Counted from the stretch's first letter, positions 8,768 to 17,086 are shown. The stretch: DNA of 64,000 nt from Streptomyces sp. WMMC500 (GCF_027497195.1 NZ_CP114905.1:2714001-2778000); one strand, 5' to 3'. The notes: a model not told the origin generated them from the sequence alone. Program-made: numbers and translations.

Positions 8768-9778
8768 TTACAGGTACCGGGGGGCCCGAATCCCGAGCAG
8801 CCCGAGACCGTTACGGAGGGCGACGCCGGCGGCGGCGGCCTGGCGCAGCCGGTCCCGGTGCCCTGCGGTGGGCAGCTCGTCGCCGCCGGGCAGGGCGGGG
8901 TGGGCCGCCTCGGCGCCGAGGAAGGCGCCGGCCAGGACGTCGAGGTGCCGGGCGAGCCGGTCGGGCGCGCGGCGGCGGGCGGCGGTCTCCACGACGGCGG
9001 GGAGCTCGCCGATGGCGGCGCGGAGGGCGCCGTCGGTGCGAGTGTGCCGTATGGGCTCGCCGGAGGGGGCGCCGGGGCCCTCGGCGTCGAGGCCGAGGGC
9101 GGTGGCGGCGCGGGCGAGGGCGGCGGTACGGGAGTGGGCGTACTGGACACGGAAGAGGGGGTTGGCCTCGCGCCGCAGGAGGAGCTCGGGTCCGAACCGC
9201 GGCCGTTGGTGGGCGGGGGTGCGCAGGAAGGCCCAGCGAAGGGCGTCGGCGGGGAAACGAGCGGGCCCGGGCCCGGAGACGTCGCCCGGCAGAGCCCGCA
9301 CGGCAACGGCTTCCCCTTCTCCCCCCGCCTCCTCCCCCACGGCAGCACCGGCGGCGAGGAGCAGCCGCCGAAGGGTGTCGGCGAGCACGCGGGCACGGGG
9401 GTGATCGTCGGCGACGAGGACGTACGAGGCCCCGCGGAGGAAGTCCCCGCTCCCGAAGAGCGCGCCGGCGGCGAGCGCGTCCTCGATCGGATCGGGGCCG
9501 GCGCTCAGGGTGATGTTGAGGAACCCGGGCCCGGTGACGGTCACGGCGGCGATCCCGGGCTGCGCGGCGAGCCGGTCGCGCAGCAGGGCGGCGACGTCGA
9601 GGGGATCGCGCCCGGCGGCGTGGGCGAGCTGCAGCGCGGCGTTGGTCGCGTAGTCCCCACATCCCCCGGGCCGCGGCCTCTCCACGACGACACGCGCCGG
9701 CACGGGTGCGCCGAACTCACGCACCGCGGCGGATCGCACCGTACGCAACACGGTGCCGGTGAGCTCTGCGGGGTCCAC
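8768..9778 (-). CDS. nrtL: ArgS-related anticodon-binding protein NrtL (no catalytic domain)
   Basis: This is a 336-residue relative of arginyl-tRNA synthetase reduced to its tRNA-handling parts. Residues 1-95 match the ArgS N-terminal additional domain ([27 protein letters not shown]). The C-terminal half matches the DALR anticodon-binding domain ([15 protein letters not shown], ending [14 protein letters not shown]). The Rossmann domain with HIGH and KMSK motifs, which should lie between, is replaced by about 60 residues without either. It therefore cannot charge tRNA. The family is recognised in Streptomyces next to lysA, but its role is unknown. It starts with GTG 9778 and lies 680 bases from a tRNA-Arg gene on the opposite strand. 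Confidence 0.85.
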   Translation of the reverse strand: MDPAELTGTVLRTVRSAAVREFGAPVPARVVVERPRPGGCGDYATNAALQLAHAAGRDPLDVAALLRDRLAAQPGIAAVTVTGPGFLNITLSAGPDPIEDALAAGALFGSGDFLRGASYVLVADDHPRARVLADTLRRLLLAAGAAVGEEAGGEGEAVAVRALPGDVSGPGPARFPADALRWAFLRTPAHQRPRFGPELLLRREANPLFRVQYAHSRTAALARAATALGLDAEGPGAPSGEPIRHTRTDGALRAAIGELPAVVETAARRRAPDRLARHLDVLAGAFLGAEAAHPALPGGDELPTAGHRDRLRQAAAAGVALRNGLGLLGIRAPRYL

Positions 9779-9841
9779 GGGACCAGCGTACGAGAGGCAT
9801 GGCGGGGGGAGGCGAACCCTTTTACCGGACTCGTCCCCGGG

Positions 9842-10294
9842 TCAGCACACCGGAGACCCGGCGGGCTCCGCGTCGTCGGCTGCATCCCCGGCGACCGACT
9901 CCCCCACCCGCTGCGAGCCCCGCCGCGCAGCCAGCCGCCGCACGACCCGGACCAGATCGACCGGCTCGAAGGGCTTCGCCACGAACGCGTCCACCCCGGC
10001 CGCCCGCCCCGCCTCGGCCTCAAGCTCACTGCACCCGCTGACCACCGCTATCGGCAGCTCCCGCGTCCGCGGATCGGCCCGCAACCGGGCCGCGGTCCGC
10101 AGGCCGTCGAGCCGGGGCATGACGATGTCGAGCGTCACCACATCGGGACGCACCCGATGGACGGCTTCCAGACACTCGGCACCATCGGCCGCGGTCACGA
10201 CCTCGAAACCTTCAAGTTCGAGATTGACCCTGATCAACTGCCGGATCACCTTGTTGTCATCGACGACAAGGACCCGACCGGACAAGCCAGGCAC
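9842..10294 (-). CDS. Single-domain response regulator (CheY-like receiver)
   Basis: This is a stand-alone receiver of about 150 residues: acidic pair VLVVDDNKV near residue 10, phospho-acceptor LDIVMPRLDG near residue 55, the switch serine in AVVSGCS and the conserved lysine in VAKPFEP. The C-terminal 30 residues are acidic and unstructured. There is no DNA-binding output domain, so it must act by protein contact. No histidine kinase is adjacent. GTG 10294 is chosen because the receiver fold begins directly after it, although the ribosome site is weak. It is conserved beside nrtL-lysA in Streptomyces. Confidence 0.85.
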   Translation of the reverse strand: MPGLSGRVLVVDDNKVIRQLIRVNLELEGFEVVTAADGAECLEAVHRVRPDVVTLDIVMPRLDGLRTAARLRADPRTRELPIAVVSGCSELEAEAGRAAGVDAFVAKPFEPVDLVRVVRRLAARRGSQRVGESVAGDAADDAEPAGSPVC

Positions 10295-10457
10295 AGGGAA
10301 AAGCCTAGGCGCGCCCGCCCCCCTACGTCCGGCTTTTGGACACTTCCGCCCCTGACCTGCACACACACCCCGCCCCCCACCCCCAAAACCCGGTGGCCGA
10401 CCACCCCCGGGAAGCTGGTAGGGTTCTACCCGTCACCGCACCACCACGCGGAGACAC

Positions 10458-10529
10458 GCCCCCGTAGCTCAGGGGATAGAGCAACGGCCTCCGGAGCCGT
10501 GTGCGCAGGTTCGAATCCTGCCGGGGGCA
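10458..10529 (+). tRNA. tRNA-Arg (anticodon CCG)
   Basis: A complete cloverleaf can be folded: acceptor GCCCCCG pairs with CGGGGGC before discriminator A; D-arm GCTC/GAGC; anticodon stem ACGGC/GCCGT around loop CTCCGGA (anticodon CCG, reads CGG); T-arm GCAGG TTCGAAT CCTGC. The 3' CCA is not encoded. TAGGGT at 10419-10424 is a plausible -10 element. The 3' two-thirds of the gene is repeated in reverse orientation at 43.77 kb. Confidence 0.97.
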
Positions 10530-10532
10530 CCC
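10488..10532 (+). repeat. 45-bp segment of the tRNA-Arg 3' half repeated at 43771-43815
   Basis: From the anticodon loop to three bases past the discriminator, this 45-bp stretch is identical to the reverse complement of 43771-43815. tRNA 3' ends are the usual attB sites of actinobacterial integrative elements, which carry an identical attP core. The two copies are inverted, not direct. Confidence 0.9.
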
Positions 10533-10546
10533 AGGATGAGGTGCCC

Positions 10547-10586
10547 AAGACCCCGTGACCAGCGCAAGCGCTGAGTACGGGGTCTT
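10547..10586 (+). terminator. tRNA-Arg terminator
   Basis: AAGACCCCGT (10547-10556) pairs with ACGGGGTCTT (10577-10586); a nested AGCGC-AA-GCGCT hairpin fills the middle. It lies 17 bases after the tRNA. Between here and the next stop codon at 10774 no supported gene is visible. Confidence 0.8.
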
Positions 10587-10773
10587 CGTACGTATGCAGC
10601 CGAAGGCCGCCGCATGCGGCTCCATGTGGCTCGGCAAAGGCTCACCGTCGATGACGCACCCGAGCGAGACCTGCACGTAGCGCAGGTAGCCACGCACGTC
10701 GCGCATGAGTCGCTCGCGATTGTCAGCACCTCCGTGTCATGGCCCTGGTGGTCAGGATCGCCCGACTGGCCGG

Positions 10774-11898
10774 TCAGGGGAAGTAGCACTCAAGGTTGCC
10801 GCGGCGGCGGACGTCGAGGGTGGCGCAGTGGAATGAGCCCCCGAAGGGCGCGTAGTGCAGGAGGTCACAGGGGATGGGTTCGAAGCCCCATCCCTCAAGG
10901 GCGCGCATCATGCGGGTGTGGTGCCGTTCCGCGATCACGCGTTCGCCGTCCACTACGAGTACGTTCATGTTCAGCCATTTGCCGCACATGGAGGTGATCT
11001 TGAGCAGGCGCTCGGGGAGCGGGTCGGGTTCGGGGGCGACCAGTACCTCCCATTCCCTCAGGATCTCGGGCAGCCTGTCGACGTCGATGTACTCGGGGTT
11101 GACCAGGACCTTGCCCGGGGCGAGCGGAAGGAACGTCGTGTCGATGTGCATGGGTGTGCGGCACCGGCTCTCGATCTCGTGTATGCGGTAGTCGCGGCCG
11201 AGGTGGCGGCGCAGCCATTCGATGCCCGTGCGGTTGGTGACGTTGCTCCGCTGGACGAACAGGTCGCGGCCCGCGCGTACGAAGTCCGCGGCATCGAACG
11301 CAGGTTCGAACTCGGTGGTGAGGTAGCGGAGTGGTTCCCCGGCTGCGGGGACGCGGTAGTCCTCGTCGAACAGAGCGGAGGTGAGCTGTGGTTTCGGCGC
11401 CGCTGTCCAGCGTGCGCCACGCCGGAAGTAGTCCGTGACGAGCGAGCGGTAGGAGAAGGTCTCGTAGTATCGGCACGGCCAGGCCATCGGGGCCTCGATG
11501 ATCTCGTCGCCGATCACCAGCAGGCTGTCGCGCGGGCAGCTGTTGGCGAATCCGCGTGACGCCCAGTCGGGGGTGGCATAGCGTCGGCGGTGGTCGACCG
11601 GGTCGGGGCGTCGGACGGTCACCCCGAGGGATTGCAGAAGGGCGATGAACCGATCGAGCTCATGCTGCGCCGGCTCGATCATGGCGTGAGGGTAACGGAA
11701 ACCAGCGGCCAGGCCCTGCAGCCGCCCGGCCCACGCCGGGACGTTGCAGGTAACAATCGGATGCCTTGAGGGGAACGTCGCACCCTCCAGACGTCCGACG
11801 ACGACCTCCTCCAACGGGTCCCACTCGTTGTGCGAACAGACTGGAGGCCCAAGGGACTGCACACTGTCGTCAGCAGTAGCATTCGACGGCAATGACAT
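10774..11898 (-). CDS. Amidinotransferase of the glycine amidinotransferase / StrB1 family
   Basis: The family transfers the amidino group of L-arginine to an amine such as glycine or an aminocyclitol, through a covalent cysteine intermediate. The 374-residue protein has CSHNEWDPLEEVVVGR near the N-terminus, the catalytic histidine segment PMHIDTTFLPLAPGKVLVNP, and near the C-terminus the nucleophilic cysteine in APFGGSFHCATLDVRRRG. ATG 11898 is preferred (GGGAG eight bases upstream); another ATG nine codons upstream is possible. Base composition is visibly less GC-rich than in the core genes, and it abuts the tRNA-Arg, suggesting acquisition. No aminocyclitol or creatine genes are nearby, so the acceptor is unknown. 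Confidence 0.85.
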   Translation of the reverse strand: MSLPSNATADDSVQSLGPPVCSHNEWDPLEEVVVGRLEGATFPSRHPIVTCNVPAWAGRLQGLAAGFRYPHAMIEPAQHELDRFIALLQSLGVTVRRPDPVDHRRRYATPDWASRGFANSCPRDSLLVIGDEIIEAPMAWPCRYYETFSYRSLVTDYFRRGARWTAAPKPQLTSALFDEDYRVPAAGEPLRYLTTEFEPAFDAADFVRAGRDLFVQRSNVTNRTGIEWLRRHLGRDYRIHEIESRCRTPMHIDTTFLPLAPGKVLVNPEYIDVDRLPEILREWEVLVAPEPDPLPERLLKITSMCGKWLNMNVLVVDGERVIAERHHTRMMRALEGWGFEPIPCDLLHYAPFGGSFHCATLDVRRRGNLECYFP

Positions 11899-12204
11899 CG
11901 GGGCGGCTCCCATCATCCCAGCCGGCGCCTCCGTTCCGCGGCCTGGCACGCCGGGGGGCGCGGGTAGTCCCCGTACAACCACCATGAGGGATCGTGCCTC
12001 GCTCCGCGAGACCGGCGGACCGCACCTGGGGAGTGACCAATGCAGACGGGCCCGGTCGAGTAGAGCCCCTCGTGGAGACGTCGCCACGGCCGCGCCACCT
12101 GCAGCGCAGACCTCCCCCGCCACAACCGCTGACCCGCCGGCGCGGGCCGTCCACGAGAGTCCGCGCCAAGGTCCGTGAGCTTCCACGACCCGGGAGGGGA
12201 TGGG
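11899..12204. other. Divergent intergenic region, no gene seen
   Basis: About 300 bases separate the minus-strand amidinotransferase from the plus-strand toxin-antitoxin pair. I see no coding signal and no strong promoter match in either direction. Confidence 0.5.
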
Positions 12205-12236
12205 AGGTAGGATAGGTAGCATGAGTGAGCCTACCT
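12205..12236 (+). promoter_or_regulatory. Inverted repeat over the antitoxin start, likely autoregulatory operator
   Basis: AGGTAGG at 12205-12211 is mirrored by CCTACCT at 12230-12236, with a further ATAGGTAG between them, spanning the ribosome-binding site and start codon. Ribbon-helix-helix antitoxins normally repress their own operon by binding such repeats; binding here is inference. Confidence 0.45.
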
Positions 12237-12478
12237 CGAAGTACTCGATCACCATGCCCCGCGACATCGCGGAAGCCGCCAAGGCCCGTAGCGGCCCCTC
12301 CGGCCTGTCCGCGTACGTCGCGGCCGCCGTCGCCAGGCAGGTCGAACGAGACAACCTCAACGAGCTCATCGCCGTCGCCGAGGCCGAGCACGGCTCCATC
12401 ACCGACGAGGAGATCCAGGCCCTGCGCGACCAACTGCACCAGGCCGGGCAGACGCAGGGCGGAGCAGACGCCGCGTGA
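12221..12478 (+). CDS. Ribbon-helix-helix (CopG-type) antitoxin
   Basis: This 85-residue product has a short N-terminal beta-strand, KYSITMPRDIAEAAKARS, followed by two helices (SAYVAAAVARQVERDNLNEL) in the MetJ/CopG arrangement. Its acidic C-terminal tail would thread into the toxin. The ATG at 12221 follows AGGTAGC; an upstream in-frame ATG lacks the fold. The stop codon overlaps the start of the PIN-domain gene by four bases (GTGA), the standard coupling that keeps antitoxin in excess. Likely neutralises the downstream nuclease and represses the operon. Confidence 0.85.
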   Translation: MSEPTSKYSITMPRDIAEAAKARSGPSGLSAYVAAAVARQVERDNLNELIAVAEAEHGSITDEEIQALRDQLHQAGQTQGGADAA

Positions 12479-12888
12479 CCCGCTCCCCCGCCGTACCCGG
12501 CGGCACTCTGGTCCTCGACAGCGAGGGCCTGGCCAAGGCCGTCCAGCGCGACCGCACCGTCACCGCCTGGCTCGCCCTCGCCCGCGCCGACGATCTGCGC
12601 GTGATCACATCCGCGGCGACCCTCGTCGAGGTGGTCCACCCGCGCATCAACCGCCCGGCCCTGGAGTGGACGCTCTCCCGACTCACCATTGAACCGGTCA
12701 CTGAGCCGATCGCCCGCCACGCCGCCGTTCTCCTCGCTGACGCCGGCCTACACGGCCACAAGCACGCCATCGACTCCATGCTCAGCGCCACCGCCCTCGC
12801 TGCCCCGGGGCCCGTCACCGTGCTCACCTCCGACCCCGAAGACCTCACCGCGCTCTGCGGAGCAGGCGTCACCGTCATCAAGATCTGA
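12475..12888 (+). CDS. PIN-domain ribonuclease toxin (VapC-like)
   Basis: This is a 137-residue PIN domain with the expected acidic metal ligands: LVLDSEG near residue 14, the glutamate in LVEVVHPRI near 53, AIDSMLSA near 100 and TSDPEDL near 119. PIN toxins cut tRNA or rRNA when released from their antitoxin. Translation starts at GTG 12475, overlapping the antitoxin stop. The pair sits in an accessory stretch between an acquired amidinotransferase and an IS fragment, the usual setting for such modules. Confidence 0.85.
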   Translation: MTRSPAVPGGTLVLDSEGLAKAVQRDRTVTAWLALARADDLRVITSAATLVEVVHPRINRPALEWTLSRLTIEPVTEPIARHAAVLLADAGLHGHKHAIDSMLSATALAAPGPVTVLTSDPEDLTALCGAGVTVIKI

Positions 12889-13111
12889 CGTCTTGGCGCC
12901 TTGGCGAGGGTGATCGTGGAGACGTGACATGCCCGGATTCAAGCCGAGGTGCCAGAGCTCGCCGCGAAACTGGCGACGTGATGCCTGCGCGTATGGACGA
13001 CGCCCGGCCTCCGACACCGACAGTGTCGACATACCGGTCTTGTTTCGCGACAAACCTGCTGGCCGACCATGGAAGCAGTGGCGCACTGCAACCGAGGTCC
13101 GCTCGACGACC

Positions 13112-13353
13112 ATCGCGCACACCTACATCAAGCCCCGCACCCCGCGGCTGAACGGCAAGGCGGAGCGCTCGCACCGGATCGATGCGGAGGAGTTCTACCG
13201 GCTCCTGAACGGGGTCATCATCGACGACGCCGAGGTCTTCAACGACAAGCTGCGCGAGTGGGAGGACTACGACAATTACCATCGCCCCCACGGCGGCCTC
13301 CGCGGCCAGACCCGTACGAAAGACTCAAGCAGAAGACCACCAGTCAGGCGTGA
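13112..13353 (+). pseudogene. IS481-family transposase fragment, N-terminally truncated and frameshifted
   Basis: Only the end of the DDE domain survives. HTYIKPRTPRLNGKAERSHR and EDYDNYHRPHGGL are read in one frame; PYERLKQKTTSQA and the stop codon follow in another after the loss of one base near 13312. The catalytic glutamate lies in the surviving part, but the two aspartates and the helix-turn-helix are gone. No terminal inverted repeats are recognisable. The 220 bases before it carry no supported gene. Confidence 0.8.
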
Positions 13354-13430
13354 CCCAGGCGTAAGCGATCACCGGCGGTCGCACACTGATGCTCTTCAGG
13401 GATACCCGCGGATCGGAGTATCACGGGACC

Positions 13431-13853
13431 ATGAACCTGTCCGAAGCTGAAGCCCGCCAAAGACTGCGCAACGCACGCGTCCTACGCCTGGCGACGGTTG
13501 ACGCGGAAGGTACGCCGCACCAGGTGCCGGCCACCTTCGCGACTCGGGGCGACGACACGCTAGTGACGGCCGTTGACCTCAAGCCCAAGCGCCACACGAA
13601 CCTTCGACGGCTCCGGAACATCAGGGAAAACCGCAGGGTATGTGCGCTGGTAGACGAGTACTCCGACGACTGGACACAGCTCTGGTGGGTACGTGCCGAC
13701 GGCTTCGCCCGGATCCTGGATGGCGTCGACCGTGAGGCTCCGCTTGAGAGTCTCGCAGCGAAGTATCCCCAGTATGAACGCGATCGACCAGACGGCCCGG
13801 TTATCGAGATCACGGTGACTCGCGTGACCGGTTGGGCCAGCAAGCGACCTTGA
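13431..13853 (+). CDS. PPOX-class F420-dependent oxidoreductase (TIGR03668-like)
   Basis: A 140-residue split-barrel flavin/deazaflavin-binding protein. The N-terminal RLRNARVLRLATVDAEGTPH, VTAVDLKPKR and the LWWVRADGFARIL strand are characteristic of the small F420-type family abundant in actinobacteria. Members reduce diverse substrates with F420H2; the substrate cannot be inferred. ATG 13431 gives the usual family N-terminus; GGGA six bases upstream is a weak ribosome site. It stands alone beside an IS fragment. Confidence 0.75.
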   Translation: MNLSEAEARQRLRNARVLRLATVDAEGTPHQVPATFATRGDDTLVTAVDLKPKRHTNLRRLRNIRENRRVCALVDEYSDDWTQLWWVRADGFARILDGVDREAPLESLAAKYPQYERDRPDGPVIEITVTRVTGWASKRP

Positions 13854-14153
13854 CGGGATGGACCCGGACGGCTGTACGCCTGCTTGGGTGTCCAGGTAGG
13901 GCGGGAGGCGCACACTCGGCGGCCGCGGGGGCAGGCCAGGCGCCGACCCGGGCGCCTCCGGTGAGCCGGCCGCGGCCTGCAGGGACGTGCCGGGGGCGGG
14001 GACGTTGAGGTTGCCGCGTCCCCGGCCGAGGCTGAGGATCGGTCCGCCGATCGCCCGGATGAGGTCGACGTGGTCGGGCTTCAGGTCGCCGAAGGTCGGA
14101 GGCCGCGGGCCGCGGGCCGCCGGACACCGGCCGTCGCCGCGGGCGGGGGCGGG
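13854..14153. other. Intergenic stretch with a possible decayed coding remnant
   Basis: On the minus strand, about 13950-14110, one frame reads TFGDLKPDHVDLIRAIGG, which looks like real protein. There is no start codon or ribosome site and the frame has no recognised partner. I could not identify it. Confidence 0.25.
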
Positions 14154-14732
14154 TCACGCGGGCCTGTCGGGTGCCGTGGTCCTGCCGTGGACGACGAGGG
14201 CCCGGAGCAGGCAGGCGAGGGCGGCGCCGGCGGCGAGGGTGCGGACGGTGTTCCAGGCCACCCACCGGTCCTCGAAGGCGGCGCGGACGGCGGCGGGGTC
14301 GTGCAGGGTCTCGGGGTCGCCTGCCGCTGCCAGTTCGTCGTTGAGCGGGACGTTGATGCCCATGGTGACGGCGAAGGCGCCGGCGTAGAGCGCCAGGGCG
14401 GTGACGATCCACATCAGGACCGCGCGCCGGTCGCGGGCCAGGTGCAGCGTCGCGGCCAGGGCGGTCAGTGCGAGGGCGCCGAAGAAGCTGGGCGCGAACC
14501 AGGCGTTGCGCACGGTTGCGTTGATCCACTGCATGGTGTCGATGAAGGTGCGGTCGTCGACGCGGGCCAGGCCGATCATGACCGAGCAGGCGTAGGCGTA
14601 GAAGAAGCCCGCGATGAGAGCCATGGCCGTGGTCGCCAGGGTCAGTGTCCACCCGCGGGCGGCGCGTGCAGCTCGGGAGGGGGGATAGCGGGTCGGCGAG
14701 GCGGTCGGAACGGGGGTGAGCGTCTGGGTCAC
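14154..14732 (-). CDS. DUF1772 (anthrone-oxygenase-like) membrane protein
   Basis: A 192-residue protein with four predicted membrane helices: TLTLATTAMALIAGFFYAYA, FFGALALTALAATL, VLMWIVTALALYAGAFAVT, and a final one near TVRTLAAGAALACLL. TFIDTMQWINATVRNAWF and NVPLNDELAA are the hallmark DUF1772 segments. Relatives are annotated as anthrone oxygenases, but most bacterial members have no known reaction. GTG 14732 has GGAGGT at good distance. It is divergent from a TetR gene, with one large palindrome between them, so TetR control is likely. Confidence 0.8.
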   Translation of the reverse strand: MTQTLTPVPTASPTRYPPSRAARAARGWTLTLATTAMALIAGFFYAYACSVMIGLARVDDRTFIDTMQWINATVRNAWFAPSFFGALALTALAATLHLARDRRAVLMWIVTALALYAGAFAVTMGINVPLNDELAAAGDPETLHDPAAVRAAFEDRWVAWNTVRTLAAGAALACLLRALVVHGRTTAPDRPA

Positions 14733-14751
14733 GGCGACCTCCGGATAGAAT

Positions 14752-14791
14752 CGAACCGCTGGGTACGGATTTAATCGTACGCGGCGGTTCG
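14752..14791. promoter_or_regulatory. 40-bp nested palindrome, likely TetR operator
   Basis: CGAACCGC (14752-14759) mirrors GCGGTTCG (14784-14791), and GTACG (14763-14767) mirrors CGTAC (14776-14780). Both pairs share the same centre, as expected of a site for a TetR dimer or pair of dimers. It fills the 88-base divergent promoter region; GATAAT directly follows at 14791-14796 as a possible -10 for tetR. Confidence 0.65.
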
Positions 14792-14820
14792 GATAATGCA
14801 ACACCGAGAGGTGGTACCCG

Positions 14821-15453
14821 ATGACGGCAGACAGGCCGGGCCGCCGTGGCAGGCCGCGCGCAGGCGAGCAGGCGGCCCGGCGGCAGGCCGTACTGGAGGC
14901 CGCGCTCGCCGAACTGCTGGAACACGGCGTCGGAGGCATGACGATGCAGGCGGTCGCCGCCCGCGCCGGATCGTCGAAGGAGAGCCTCTACGCCTGGTTC
15001 GGCAACCGCCAGGGCGTGCTCGCCGCACTCATCGAACAGCAGGCCCACGACGTCAACGCCGCCGTCGCCGCGGCGGTCGACCGCCCCGCGGAACCACCGC
15101 GCACCACCCTCCTGGCCATCGCGCGCAACCTGCTGACACTCCTCGTCGGCGACGTCTCCGTGGCGCTGAACCGAGCGGCCATGACCTCGCCGGAGCTGGC
15201 CGCGCTCCTGCTGCGCCACGGCCGGCACGCCACCGGCCCGCTGGTCGCCGACTACCTGCGCCGGCTCGCCGACGGCGGGCTCCTCCACCTCGACGATGCG
15301 GAGGAGGCGTTCCAGCTCTTCTACGGCCTCGTGGTGCGCGATTGGCAGATCCGCGTGCTGCTCGGCGAGGACCCGCCCGGCCGGGACGCCGTTCGCGCCG
15401 CCGCGCAGACCGCCGTCGACCGCTTCCTCGCCCTGACCACAGGCCAACGGTGA
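14821..15453 (+). CDS. TetR-family transcriptional regulator
   Basis: This 210-residue protein has a basic N-terminus (GRRGRPRAGEQAARRQ), a TetR helix-turn-helix (MTMQAVAARAGSSKESLYAWF, about 40-60) and an all-helical ligand domain to the end. It is transcribed away from the DUF1772 gene and a 40-bp palindrome lies in the shared promoter. Both facts point to local repression of itself and its neighbour in response to a small molecule. The ligand is unknown. Confidence 0.88.
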   Translation: MTADRPGRRGRPRAGEQAARRQAVLEAALAELLEHGVGGMTMQAVAARAGSSKESLYAWFGNRQGVLAALIEQQAHDVNAAVAAAVDRPAEPPRTTLLAIARNLLTLLVGDVSVALNRAAMTSPELAALLLRHGRHATGPLVADYLRRLADGGLLHLDDAEEAFQLFYGLVVRDWQIRVLLGEDPPGRDAVRAAAQTAVDRFLALTTGQR

Positions 15454-15604
15454 CCGAAGGTCCACGCGGCAACCGCCCGCCCCTCCGCATCCACGGTGGA
15501 TCTGCCTGAGTCATGGGCTGGATCTGCTCAAGCGGGTAGTTAACCTGGAGTCGCTACGATCGCGTGCCGGCCCTCAGGGCCGAGCAGCGGGGCGGGAGTT
15601 CAGG

Positions 15605-17005
15605 GTGCCGAAGAAAGCCGTCGCGAAGCGGACCGCCACGCGGCGGGCCGCGGCAGCGGGCGGAAGCCCCGACGGCCCGAACGCCGTCGGGCAGCGGGTG
15701 CACAGGCTGCGTACGGAGCGTGGCCTCACCCAGCGCGACGTCGCCGAGCCGGCCTACAGCGCGGCGTACATCTCCACGGTCGAGTCCGGCAAGGCACAGC
15801 CCTCCGAGAAGGCGCTGCGGCACATCGCCCAGCGGCTCGGCACCTCCTACGAGGAGCTGGTCAGCGGCCGCCCCGCCCATCTCGCCTCCCAGCTCCGCAT
15901 GCGCCTCACCGAGGCGCAGCGCACGCTGGCCACCGGGGATCCCGCCGACGCCGCCGTCGGGTACACGCAGCTCGTCCGCGAGGCGGAGGAGCTGGGGCTC
16001 GCCGACGAGCTCGCGGCCGCTCTGGTCGGCCGGGGGCAGTGCGCGCTGGAGAACGGCCAACTCGACCAGGCGCGGGCGGACTTCGAGCGCGCGGAGGCGA
16101 GCCTCGTCCGGGCGGGTACGGCCCTGCCCCGGCGTGTCCCGGCCATCCGCGGTCGCGCCCTGACCCACCTCATGGCCGGCGAACTGCGCTACGCCTGCTA
16201 CCTGCTGGAGAGCACGCTCGACGAACTCAACACGTCCGGACTGCACGACCCGCAGGCGCTGGTGCTGCTCTACACCGCCGTCATCTCCCCCTACATGGAC
16301 ATGGGCGCCCACACCCGGGCCGTCCAGGCCGCCGAACTCGCCCTGGCGCTCGCCCCCGAGGTCTCCGACCCCGCTCTGATCGCGCGGCTCCACCGCGGTG
16401 TGGCGCGGACGCTCATCGCCGAGGGCCGCACGGCCGAGGCGGACGCCGCCCTGGCCAGGGCGGCCGAGTCCTACGAACAGCTCCACATCCGCACCGAACT
16501 CGCCCACTGCCACTGGATGCGCGGCTACGTCCAGGCCCAGGCGGGAGCACTGGAGGCCGCGGAGGCCGCGCTGCGCACCGCGTACGACATGCTGTCCGCC
16601 CGGCGCGCCGCGCTCTACGCCCACCAGGTGGCCGTCGAGCTGGCCGCGGTGCTCCACCGGCAGGGCAGGGACGACGAGGCCGAGGCGCTGCTCCGAGACG
16701 TGCTCGCCGGGCTGCGCTCAGCGCGCGGGGCGGTCCACGAAGCCGGCGCGCACCGGGTTCTCGGCCTGATCGCCGAACGACGCGGCGACACCTCGGGAGC
16801 CGAAGCGCACTACACCGGCGCGATGGGCCTGCTGGAGCAGGCCGGGGCGACCGGGGACCTCGCGGACCTGTGCCTGCTGTTCGGGGACCTGCTGCGCAGA
16901 ACGGGCAAGGCCGAGGCCGCCCTCGACACCTACCGGGCCGGACTGAGCCACCAGGCGAAACCCGGAACCACGACGCTCGGACCGGCCCCGGCCCCGCCCT
17001 TCTGA
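15605..17005 (+). CDS. XRE-family regulator with TPR ligand domain
   Basis: A 466-residue protein. A basic N-terminal tail precedes an XRE helix-turn-helix (VHRLRTERGLTQRDVAEPAY, YISTVESGKAQPSEKALRHI; about 30-85). A long array of TPR-like helical pairs follows, such as ADAALARAAESYEQL and LEAAEAALRTAYDML (about 95-450). Such architecture senses a peptide or a protein partner. GTG 15605 has GGGAG upstream. The next gene downstream encodes a secreted M64 metallopeptidase, and a TTAACT motif occurs both upstream of this gene (in AGTTAAC, 15538-15544) and twice before the peptidase, suggesting a regulator-target pair. Confidence 0.85.
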   Translation: MPKKAVAKRTATRRAAAAGGSPDGPNAVGQRVHRLRTERGLTQRDVAEPAYSAAYISTVESGKAQPSEKALRHIAQRLGTSYEELVSGRPAHLASQLRMRLTEAQRTLATGDPADAAVGYTQLVREAEELGLADELAAALVGRGQCALENGQLDQARADFERAEASLVRAGTALPRRVPAIRGRALTHLMAGELRYACYLLESTLDELNTSGLHDPQALVLLYTAVISPYMDMGAHTRAVQAAELALALAPEVSDPALIARLHRGVARTLIAEGRTAEADAALARAAESYEQLHIRTELAHCHWMRGYVQAQAGALEAAEAALRTAYDMLSARRAALYAHQVAVELAAVLHRQGRDDEAEALLRDVLAGLRSARGAVHEAGAHRVLGLIAERRGDTSGAEAHYTGAMGLLEQAGATGDLADLCLLFGDLLRRTGKAEAALDTYRAGLSHQAKPGTTTLGPAPAPPF

Positions 17006-17058
17006 GCCCGCCCCGACTCCCCCGCGGCGGGTTGTCAGGCTCGCGTCACGCCGCTAGC

Positions 17059-17086
17059 TTAACTCTCCAAGCCAGTTGACTTAACT
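17059..17086 (+). promoter_or_regulatory. Two TTAACT repeats upstream of the M64 peptidase
   Basis: TTAACT occurs at 17059-17064 and 17081-17086, 22 bases (two helical turns) apart; TTGACT overlaps the second copy. The same hexamer, on the other strand, lies 60 bases before the XRE regulator start. A shared activator site is plausible but not shown. Confidence 0.35.

Noticed and set aside
10469..10789. Small ORFs reading PGRIRTCAHGSGG across the tRNA and its copy
   Set aside because: These are antisense translations of the tRNA 3' end, a well-known annotation artefact.
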